NCBI RefSeq assembly: GCF_000439085.1
Contig: NZ_AUUA01000001.1
Location: forward strand, 558,001 to 622,000
Direction: 5' to 3'
From: Leminorella grimontii ATCC 33999 = DSM 5078
Lineage (GTDB): Bacteria > Pseudomonadota > Gammaproteobacteria > Enterobacterales > Enterobacteriaceae
Length of the DNA: 64,000 bases
Shown: positions 8,298-15,333 of the stretch, in pieces
Layout: the number at the start of each line of letters is the position of its first letter
How positions within the stretch are numbered: the stretch's first letter is position 1
The notes under the pieces: generated by a model
The model's input: the letters and a program-made list of their open reading frames with translations, nothing else
What the model was told of the DNA's origin: nothing
The model's database searches: none
Made by a program: the position numbers and the translations under genes

Positions 8298-10478
8298 ATG
8301 AGTTTTGTTAAAAAAATAAATTTTGGGCTGACCAGCCATCGGCTGCCTGTCGTGATCCAAACGGAGTCTGCCGAATGCGGACTGGCCTGTCTGGCAATGA
8401 TTGCCGGCTACCATAGTTACAATACCGATTTAGCGACGCTACGCGGTAAGTTCAGTATTTCTCAAAAAGGGATCAATCTAAGCCAGCTTATAGGCATTTC
8501 TAAACAGTTAAACCTGAACAGCCGCTCTTTGCGCTTAGAGCTCGACGAGCTTCCTAAGCTGAAACTTCCCTGCATTTTGCACTGGGATTTCTCCCATTTT
8601 GTGGTGCTAAAGTCAGTCAAAGGAAATCGGTGCGTAATTCACGATCCCGCGACCGGCGCCCGTCAGTTAACGCTGTCTGAAGTTTCTTCATCGTTTACCG
8701 GCGTGGCGATAGAGCTCTGGCCGGATGAAGGATTTAAGCCGCAGGAACAGCGTCGTCACGTTCGCTTTCGCGATTTGATAGGGAAAATCACCGGGCTTAA
8801 AAGCAGCTTTATCCAGGTGTTAATACTGGCGTTGGGAATTGAATTATTCAGCATTGTGTCACCGCTGTTTACACAGTGGACCATCGACTACGTTATCGTC
8901 TCTAACGATAAAAATCTATTGGTTACGCTGCTTGTCGGCTTTGGCGTTATGATGCTGGTGCAACAGTTTACTTCAGCCGTACGCGCCTGGGTCATGATGT
9001 ATATTTCGACCTCGATCAGCGTACAGTGGCGCGACAGCGTGTTTCGTCACCTGATGCGTTTACCCATCAGCTACTTTGAGAAGCGCCATCTGGGCGACAT
9101 CGTTTCCCGTTTTGGCGCCGTCGATTCCATTCAGTCCACGCTGTCGTCTTCCTTCTTCGTCGCTATTCTCGATGGGCTAATGACCATCGTCACGCTGGTG
9201 ATGATGTATATCTATAGCCCTCTGCTGGCGACCATTTGTCTGATTACCATGATGCTTTACGTCATCGGACGCATCCTGTGGTACCGGCCGCTGCGCATGG
9301 CGTCGGAGGAGCAAATCGTCCACGGCGCCAAGCAGCAAAGCCACTTTCTAGAGACGGTTCGCGGCGTAAGAACCATCAAGCTGTTTGAACGCCAGCAGGA
9401 GAGAACCGCAGACTGGATGGGGCTGCTTATTCGCCAGATTAATGCCGGCGTGCGGGTGCAGAAGCTGCAAATTTATTACCAGCAGCTTAACGGACTGCTG
9501 TTTGGCGTAGAAAACCTGGTGGTCCTGGGGCTGGGGGCCATGATGGTTATGGACCAGACCTTTACGGTCGGCGTTCTTATGGCCTTTACCTCCTATAAAA
9601 CCCAGTTCAGCCAGCGCATAAGCAGCCTTATCGACAAGTTCTTCGAGTTGAAGATGCTGAGCATCCAAACCGAGCGCCTGGCCGATATCGTTCTTACCGC
9701 CCCTGAAGACGCTATTGAACCGGTTTCTGAGACGCAGCAGTCCCGGCCGCCCAAAATTGAGTTCAAAAACGTCAGCTTCCGCTACGCCGATAGCGAACCC
9801 ATGGTTATTAAGGACGTGTCCTTCGTCATTGAACCCGGAGAGTGCGTCGCGCTGGCAGGCCCGTCTGGCGGAGGTAAAACCACGCTAAGCCAGCTGCTGT
9901 GCGGCAGCCTGACGCCCTGCAGCGGCGACATCCTGATTGATGGCACAAGCCTTAAAAAGCTGACGCCGGCCGGGCTGCGGCGGTTTAGCGCGACGGTGCT
10001 GCAAGACGACGTGCTGTTTGCCGGCTCAATTATGGACAACATCACCTTTTTCGATCGCGATATCGACAGGGAACGCGTCGTGAAGTGCGCGCTGATGGCG
10101 GCTATCCATCAGGATATTGAACAGATGCCGATGCAGTACAACACGTTGGTCGGCGATATGGGCGTTGCGCTTTCCGGAGGGCAAAAGCAGCGGATCCTGC
10201 TAGCCAGAGCGCTCTATAAGAGCCCTCAGCTTCTGATTCTGGATGAAGCTACCAGCCATTTAGACGTTCAGCTGGAGCAGGTGGTTAATGCCGCCGTTTC
10301 CCGGCTGAAGATCACGCGTCTGGTGATTGCCCATCGCCCGCAGACGCTAGCCTCTGTCGACCGCATCATTGTTATTGAAAACGGCATGTCGACTCAACAA
10401 CTCACTCCCGCCCAGCTTTTTGGTCAGCCGGAGAGCCCCAAACCCACAACAGAGCCAGTTACCGAGGAGGAAATCTAG
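8298..10478 (+). CDS. CvaB-like peptidase-containing ABC transporter (C39 bacteriocin exporter type)
   Basis: 726 aa. The N-terminal C39 peptidase domain keeps the catalytic residues: Cys27 in ESAECGLACL, His100 in DFSHFVVL and Asp116 in IHDPATG. The exporter transmembrane domain covers about 165-440 and the ATPase has Walker A GPSGGGKTT, signature LSGGQKQ, Walker B LLILDEATSHLD and switch His in VIAHR. Transporters of this class cut double-glycine leaders from small peptides during export. No nearby gene encodes an obvious double-glycine peptide, so the substrate is unknown. The gene follows the CvaA-like adaptor by 21 bp and is followed at 1 bp by the 205-aa protein gene. It differs clearly from the LapB-type exporter at 345-2438, whose peptidase-like domain lacks the Cys. 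Confidence 0.93.
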   Translation: MSFVKKINFGLTSHRLPVVIQTESAECGLACLAMIAGYHSYNTDLATLRGKFSISQKGINLSQLIGISKQLNLNSRSLRLELDELPKLKLPCILHWDFSHFVVLKSVKGNRCVIHDPATGARQLTLSEVSSSFTGVAIELWPDEGFKPQEQRRHVRFRDLIGKITGLKSSFIQVLILALGIELFSIVSPLFTQWTIDYVIVSNDKNLLVTLLVGFGVMMLVQQFTSAVRAWVMMYISTSISVQWRDSVFRHLMRLPISYFEKRHLGDIVSRFGAVDSIQSTLSSSFFVAILDGLMTIVTLVMMYIYSPLLATICLITMMLYVIGRILWYRPLRMASEEQIVHGAKQQSHFLETVRGVRTIKLFERQQERTADWMGLLIRQINAGVRVQKLQIYYQQLNGLLFGVENLVVLGLGAMMVMDQTFTVGVLMAFTSYKTQFSQRISSLIDKFFELKMLSIQTERLADIVLTAPEDAIEPVSETQQSRPPKIEFKNVSFRYADSEPMVIKDVSFVIEPGECVALAGPSGGGKTTLSQLLCGSLTPCSGDILIDGTSLKKLTPAGLRRFSATVLQDDVLFAGSIMDNITFFDRDIDRERVVKCALMAAIHQDIEQMPMQYNTLVGDMGVALSGGQKQRILLARALYKSPQLLILDEATSHLDVQLEQVVNAAVSRLKITRLVIAHRPQTLASVDRIIVIENGMSTQQLTPAQLFGQPESPKPTTEPVTEEEI

Positions 10479-10479
10479 G

Positions 10480-11097
10480 ATGAATGGACGAGTGTTTACG
10501 GCATTAACCTGTTTTGTCGTAACAATCGGTGTCTGCCACGCAGGCTCAAGGCAGGATATCGAAAAAATGATTGATGAACTTAGTCAGGCCAGAGCGCCCA
10601 GAGTAGATGGCAGCGTAGTGCAAAAAGGCGCATCGAAAGGCTATGAGCTTATCTATCAGACCAGGAAATCAACGGCGATGCCGGTAGGGACGCAAAGCAG
10701 AGAAATTGAAACGCCGTCGCAGGGGAACATTCGCGTTGAAACAAGCATTCATACGTGGCCTTCGGCGGTGCCAGCAGTACAGGCGACCGGCCGCTATCAT
10801 TATGCGCCGCCGCCCGTGCCTGAATTTGAAAGCATGGCCTATGGACAAAAGGATATCGTTACCGTCGATGCTTCCCCGCTTCAGATAAAAACGGAGACGC
10901 AAATATCTCCACCGGGCGCGCGTTCATCCCGCGTAAGCGGAATGATGCTGCCCAGAATGGGCGCTGCGGCGTCTTGGCAGGCCGTATCTCGCACCAAGAG
11001 CAAGAAGCCGCTGTCATCACCCGGTTATATCGAAACGGAAACGGTAATGTCGCCTGCGCCTCCCAAGCGATATTCCATCATGGAGGGGAATAAATAG
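10480..11097 (+). CDS. Exported protein of unknown function in the C39 exporter operon
   Basis: 205 aa, with a strong ribosome site (GAGGAGG). A signal peptide covers about residues 1-21 (MNGRVFTALTCFVVTIGVCHA). The mature start SRQDIEKMIDELSQARAP followed by VQKGASKG closely matches the N-terminus of the TolC-like protein encoded next. The rest is low complexity, Pro/Ser/Thr rich, and carries three spaced copies of an I-x-x-E-T-x-x-x-P-like motif (near IRVETSI, IKTETQI and IETETVM). I do not recognise a family. Its place between exporter and channel, with 1-bp gaps on both sides, suggests it is an accessory of the export machine rather than cargo. An exported substrate is possible but it has no double-glycine leader. 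Confidence 0.8.
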   Translation: MNGRVFTALTCFVVTIGVCHAGSRQDIEKMIDELSQARAPRVDGSVVQKGASKGYELIYQTRKSTAMPVGTQSREIETPSQGNIRVETSIHTWPSAVPAVQATGRYHYAPPPVPEFESMAYGQKDIVTVDASPLQIKTETQISPPGARSSRVSGMMLPRMGAAASWQAVSRTKSKKPLSSPGYIETETVMSPAPPKRYSIMEGNK

Positions 11098-11098
11098 G

Positions 11099-12643
11099 AT
11101 GAGAAACTGGCTTTTAGTATCGCTGATAGCGTCTTCCTGTTTGCCCCTTTGGTGCAACGCCGCGCCTTCGCAGGACGTGATGTCGCTGATTGACGAGCTG
11201 TCGTCGTCGAAACCGGCGGCTGGCGCCACCGGCAGTAGCGCCTATGCGCAAAAGGGCGCGCGGCCGGTTATTACGGATGACATGCTCTACAGAAAAGGCC
11301 GGGCGGCGGAGAGCAAAACTGCAGCGCCGCAGGCCGCGGCGCTTTCTCAGGAGAACGTTGAACGAGATATATGTATTGACGGTACGGCGCAAAAAGGCGT
11401 GTTGAGCTTTTATGACGTCGTCGTTTTGGCCATGTGTAACAACCCGAAGGCGAAGGCAACGTGGCTGAATCTTCATTACTACCAAATTGAGAAAGATAAA
11501 AGCTATGCGGGCTATATGCCGACGGTAGATGGGCTTTCTACGTTCGGCCATCAGGAGACGAAAACGCACTATCCGCAGACAACGCTCGACAGCACAACGG
11601 AAAACTGGAAAAACACGCTGGAACTCAGCTGGCTGCTGTTTGACTTTGGGCAACGGGAGGCCGGGGTCGACAGGGCGAAAAGCGAACTTAGCGCCATGGA
11701 GTTTATGACGCAGTCGGACCTGCAGGACGTCGTGTTGGACGCGGCGCAAAAGTACTTTGCGGTAATCGCCGCTCAGGCGTATCTGGACGCCGCGCGCGAC
11801 ATTGAGCTTATCGCCTATAAAAGCCTACAGGTGACTCAGGGTAAGCGGGAGGCCGGCGTCGGCGTTTTGGCCGATGAACTGCAGGCGAAAAACGCCGCGC
11901 TGTCGTCAACCAACTACCGCATTCAGGCTGAAGGCGACGTGCGTAACGCCATGGGCGCGCTGGCGTCGATTATTGGTCTGGACATTACAAAAAACATCAC
12001 CTTCCAAAAGGGGTTGACGGTTCCCTCTGAGCGTTCTTTGGCCGACATTCAGCGCTTAATTGATAAGGCGCTTAATCAGCATCCCTATCTGCTGTCCGTT
12101 AAAGAGCAGATCGCCGTCTCGGAGAAAGAGCTGGCTATCGCTCAGCGCGGATTTTTACCGTCAGTCTACCTGACGTCCCGATGGGGCGACAGCGAGGCGA
12201 AGTACGGCCCGACTTATAACACCGACGAGTTTTATATGGGCGTTAGCGTCAAGGTGCCCATCTTTAGCGGTTTCAGTCAGTACAACGCCGTCAGGAGCGC
12301 TCAAAACAAACTTGAACGGTCGAAAAACCAGTATGCCCAGTCGCGGCGCGATATCGCGCTTCAGGTTTGGCAGACCTATCAGAGTCTTTCAACGACTCAA
12401 AGTAACTTAAAGAACATGAGCGATTTAGTTGCGTCATCGCGACGCGCCTATGACATCGCACGTGGGCGTTATCAATCCGGCGTCGGAAGCATTTTGGAAT
12501 TGCTAAACACGCAAAACGATCTGTCAGAGGCCGAAATGGATAACGTTAACAGCATGGTGGAGTGGCACCTGTCCAGACTTCGTCTGGCAGCAAGCCTGGG
12601 GCAGTTGGACGTAACGGCCGTTAAAGACAGTCCGCTTAACTAA
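11099..12643 (+). CDS. TolC-family outer membrane factor with N-terminal extension
   Basis: 514 aa. After a signal peptide (about residues 1-22) comes an extension of roughly 75 residues carrying the same QDVMSLIDELS and QKGA motifs as the preceding protein. The outer membrane efflux domain starts near LSFYDVVVLAMCNNP (about residue 100) and shows two TolC-type halves with coiled-coil helices and the RYQSGVGSILELLNTQNDL motif near the end. It should form the outer membrane channel for the CvaAB-like pair. It may also serve the adhesin exporter across the divergent promoter, as no other outer membrane factor is in view. It starts 1 bp after the preceding stop. Its last 120 bp recur, decayed, 228 bp downstream. 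Confidence 0.92.
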   Translation: MRNWLLVSLIASSCLPLWCNAAPSQDVMSLIDELSSSKPAAGATGSSAYAQKGARPVITDDMLYRKGRAAESKTAAPQAAALSQENVERDICIDGTAQKGVLSFYDVVVLAMCNNPKAKATWLNLHYYQIEKDKSYAGYMPTVDGLSTFGHQETKTHYPQTTLDSTTENWKNTLELSWLLFDFGQREAGVDRAKSELSAMEFMTQSDLQDVVLDAAQKYFAVIAAQAYLDAARDIELIAYKSLQVTQGKREAGVGVLADELQAKNAALSSTNYRIQAEGDVRNAMGALASIIGLDITKNITFQKGLTVPSERSLADIQRLIDKALNQHPYLLSVKEQIAVSEKELAIAQRGFLPSVYLTSRWGDSEAKYGPTYNTDEFYMGVSVKVPIFSGFSQYNAVRSAQNKLERSKNQYAQSRRDIALQVWQTYQSLSTTQSNLKNMSDLVASSRRAYDIARGRYQSGVGSILELLNTQNDLSEAEMDNVNSMVEWHLSRLRLAASLGQLDVTAVKDSPLN

Positions 12644-12946
12644 GCGAAAACGGCCTTTGGCACTTTGGGGGAGAAAATATGAGAAAAAATCATAATTAGA
12701 TCATGTGATACCACTGCTATTTTGTGGCCACTGAATACATAAGACGACTCGTCAGAGGCCGATAGAGATAACGTTAGCGGCATAGTGATGCGGCGCTTGT
12801 TTGGACGTCGTCCGGCGGCTGGTCTGAGGCAGTTAAACGTTTATGGCTGTTAAAGACAGTTCGCTTACTTAAGCGAAGCGGCTTTTGACACTATAGGGAG
12901 AGGAAGATGAGAAAAAATTATAATCAAATCATGTGCCACCACTGCT
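12523..12946 (+). repeat. Decayed 228-bp-period tandem duplication
   Basis: The stretch from 12523 to about 12719 (end of the tolC-like gene, spacer, and a broken gene start) recurs from 12751 to 12946. Landmarks line up at a constant 228-bp offset: GTCAGAGGCC at 12523 and 12751; TTAAAGACAGT before both stop regions; ATGAGAAAAAAT at 12679 and 12907. Copy 1 keeps the working tolC end but has stop codons in the zinc-finger start (MRKNHN-stop). Copy 2 has a ruined tolC end but the working zinc-finger start (MRKNYNQIMCHHC). Confidence 0.85.
12679..12720 (+). pseudogene. Broken duplicate of the zinc-finger gene start
   Basis: ATGAGAAAAAATCATAATTAG reads MRKNHN-stop and continues as ..IM-stop-YHC, matching the first 13 codons of the intact gene at 12907 with two in-frame stops. 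It is preceded by GGGGGAGAAA, matching the ribosome site of the intact copy. Confidence 0.75.
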
Positions 12947-13194
12947 CCGAAAAGAGCGGCGTTCGGCGGCATGGCAGAGCGCGTTCGGGGCTGCAGCGTT
13001 ACTATTGCTCCAACTGTAAACGCACGTTTCAGATAAACTACATCTATCAGGGGAACGAAGGAAAAATCCTTCAGCAGGTCGAGGCGCTGTATGAACAGGG
13101 AAAAAGCCGCAGCGAAATTTGCTCTAATCTGGGCGTTTCCCACACCGTGGTCGATCGCTATCTGTACCTGCTGCTTATAGAAGGGGACGCCTAA
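12907..13194 (+). CDS. Orphan IS1 InsA-like zinc-finger/HTH protein
   Basis: 95 aa with a good ribosome site (GGGAGAGGAAG). Four cysteines form a CxxC-x20-CxxC zinc ribbon (Cys10, 13, 34, 37) in the order seen in IS1 InsA (RSGLQRYYCSNCKRTFQ matches the InsA signature well). The C-terminal half predicts a helix-turn-helix (GKSRSEICSNLGVSHTVVDRYL). InsA is the DNA-binding regulator half of the IS1 transposase. No insB frame and no IS1 terminal repeats are visible around it, so this is a stand-alone, perhaps domesticated, DNA-binding protein rather than an active element. It could regulate the adjoining secretion operon, but that is inference. Confidence 0.78.
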   Translation: MRKNYNQIMCHHCSEKSGVRRHGRARSGLQRYYCSNCKRTFQINYIYQGNEGKILQQVEALYEQGKSRSEICSNLGVSHTVVDRYLYLLLIEGDA

Positions 13195-13351
13195 AACGCG
13201 CCGTTTGTCAGCAAGCGCATAGATAGCGCTGCTCCGTCTGAGTTACGCTTGTGGGTTATCTGGAATACTCATCCGGATACGCGGTAGATAAAAAGTAGGT
13301 TACAATGCCGCTCGCACAATTTCGATGAACTCAAGGCTAAGCCAGTAACCT

Positions 13352-15280
13352 ATGCGACTTTCAGACAATCAGCTTGAACTACTCAGCCCGGCCCGCACTG
13401 TAGAAATTGCCCGAGAGGCGATTTTACACGGCGCAGACGCCGTTTACATCGGCGGGCCGGATTTTGGCGCGCGTCACAATGCGGGTAATTCGCTGAAAGA
13501 CATTGCGGAGCTGGCGACGTTCGCTCACCGCTATTACGCCAAAGTATTCGTCACGCTGAACACCATCCTGCATGATGAAGAGCTGGAGCCCGCCAGGCGC
13601 CTGATTCATCAGCTTTATGACGCAGGGGTAGATGCGCTTATCGTGCAGGATATGGGCATCCTTGAGCTGGATATCCCGCCTATCGACCTCCACGCCAGCA
13701 CCCAAACCGACATTCGTACGCTGGAAAAGGCCCGCTTTTTATCTCAGATCGGCTTCTCCCAGCTGGTGCTTGCCAGGGAGCTGAGCCTGGAGCAAATCAG
13801 GCGCATTCGCCAAGAGGTTGATGCGTCATTGGAATTTTTCATTCACGGCGCGCTGTGCGTTGCGTTTTCAGGCCAGTGCTACATCTCTCACGCCCAGACA
13901 GGGCGCAGCGCCAACCGAGGCGACTGCTCTCAGGCGTGCCGGCTTCCCTACACGCTAAAAGACGAGCGGGGCGGCATTGTCGCTTACGATAAACACCTGC
14001 TGTCGATGAAGGACAACAATCAGTCTCTGAACCTGAATTCCCTTATCGATGCCGGCGTTCGTTCTTTCAAGATTGAAGGGCGCTACAAGGATCTCAGCTA
14101 CGTCAAAAATATTACCGCCTACTATCGTCAACGGCTTGACGCCATTATGGCGCAGCGTTCGGATTTGACGGCGGCCTCGAGCGGCAGAACGCAGCATCAC
14201 TTCGTGCCCAATCCGGATAAAACCTTTCACCGCGGCAGCACCGATTACTTCGTCAACGAGCGCAGGATAGATATCGGCGCCTTCGATTCGCCGAAGTTTA
14301 TCGGCTTACCCGTAGGCGACGTGTTGAAAGCCAGTGAACAATATTTAGACGTCAGCTCAGAGGCGCCGATAAATAACGGCGACGGCCTCAACGTGTTGAT
14401 TAAACGGGAAGTTGTCGGCTTTCGGGTCAATAAGGCCGAAAAGCTGGCGGACGGGCGCTATCGCCTTTATCCCAACGAAATGCCGCAGGCCTTGACCAAG
14501 CTTAGACCGCATCATCCCCTTAACCGAAACCTCGATCATCAGTGGCAACAGTCGCTGATGAAAAGCTCCAGCGAACGCAGAGTGGGGATTCGGCTACACT
14601 TAAAGAGCGGAGAACGTGGGCTGCTGCTGGAGGCCGTCAGCGAGGAAGGTATTTTAGTTACGGTGTCACTTGATGGCGCATATGAACCGGCGAATCAGCC
14701 TGAAAAAGCGCAGGCCTCTCTGAAGGAGGGGCTCAGCAAGCTGGGCCAGACGATGTATTACGCCGCAGAGGTCACGCTCGATCTGCCGACGGTGCCTTTT
14801 ATCCCCAGCGCCCAGCTCAACCAGCTGCGCCGCGATGCGGTGGATAGGCTGACGGAAACCCGACTGGCGAGCTATCAGCGCGGGAGCCGCAGGCCCGTAG
14901 GTTTGCCTTTGCCGACCTATCCGCAAACGCATTTAACTTTTTTAGCTAACGTCTACAACCATAAGGCCCGCGAGTTTTACCAGCGCCACGGCGTAGAGCT
15001 TATCGATGCCGCCTATGAGGCGCACGAAGAAAAGGGCGAGGTGCCGCTGATGATAACCAAGCACTGCCTGCGCTTTGCCTTTAACCTGTGTCCCAAGCAG
15101 GCAAAAGGCGTACAGGGTGTGAAAACCCGCGTAACGCCGATGCAGCTGGTGCAGGGCGAGGAAACGTTGACGTTAAAATTTGACTGTAAATCCTGTGAAA
15201 TGCAGGTGTGGGGTAAGATAAAGTCCCATATCCTAAAATCGCCGCCGCCGGGAAGCGTTAAGGAAAATGCCGACGATTGA
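13352..15280 (+). CDS. rlhA: 23S rRNA C2501 hydroxylation protein RlhA (U32 peptidase family)
   Basis: 642 aa, close to the 653 aa of E. coli RlhA (YdcP). The start LSDNQLELLSPARTVEIAREA and the blocks GADAVYIGGPDFGARHNA, HASTQTDIRT and FFIHGALCVAFSGQCYISH are diagnostic. The U32 signature with cysteines GDCSQACRLPY is intact, as is the C-terminal cysteine set (KHCLRFAFNLCPK and FDCKSCEM) thought to bind an Fe-S cluster. The full length with the C-terminal collagenase-like domain separates it from the shorter U32 proteins TrhP, UbiU and UbiV. RlhA is needed for hydroxylation of C2501 in 23S rRNA. The gene appears monocistronic, with no close neighbour upstream. Confidence 0.95.
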   Translation: MRLSDNQLELLSPARTVEIAREAILHGADAVYIGGPDFGARHNAGNSLKDIAELATFAHRYYAKVFVTLNTILHDEELEPARRLIHQLYDAGVDALIVQDMGILELDIPPIDLHASTQTDIRTLEKARFLSQIGFSQLVLARELSLEQIRRIRQEVDASLEFFIHGALCVAFSGQCYISHAQTGRSANRGDCSQACRLPYTLKDERGGIVAYDKHLLSMKDNNQSLNLNSLIDAGVRSFKIEGRYKDLSYVKNITAYYRQRLDAIMAQRSDLTAASSGRTQHHFVPNPDKTFHRGSTDYFVNERRIDIGAFDSPKFIGLPVGDVLKASEQYLDVSSEAPINNGDGLNVLIKREVVGFRVNKAEKLADGRYRLYPNEMPQALTKLRPHHPLNRNLDHQWQQSLMKSSSERRVGIRLHLKSGERGLLLEAVSEEGILVTVSLDGAYEPANQPEKAQASLKEGLSKLGQTMYYAAEVTLDLPTVPFIPSAQLNQLRRDAVDRLTETRLASYQRGSRRPVGLPLPTYPQTHLTFLANVYNHKAREFYQRHGVELIDAAYEAHEEKGEVPLMITKHCLRFAFNLCPKQAKGVQGVKTRVTPMQLVQGEETLTLKFDCKSCEMQVWGKIKSHILKSPPPGSVKENADD

Positions 15281-15333
15281 ATGGGTGGATACAAAATAGC
15301 GACAAGTAAGACAATAAATAGGGGCTTTTCTCT

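Noticed and set aside
12907-13194. Complete IS1 element
   Set aside because: Only an InsA-like frame is present; no insB, no frameshift heptamer and no terminal inverted repeats could be seen.
13352-15280. U32 peptidase of the TrhP (YegQ) or UbiU/UbiV type
   Set aside because: Length (642 aa) and block-by-block similarity fit RlhA, which has the extra C-terminal domain.
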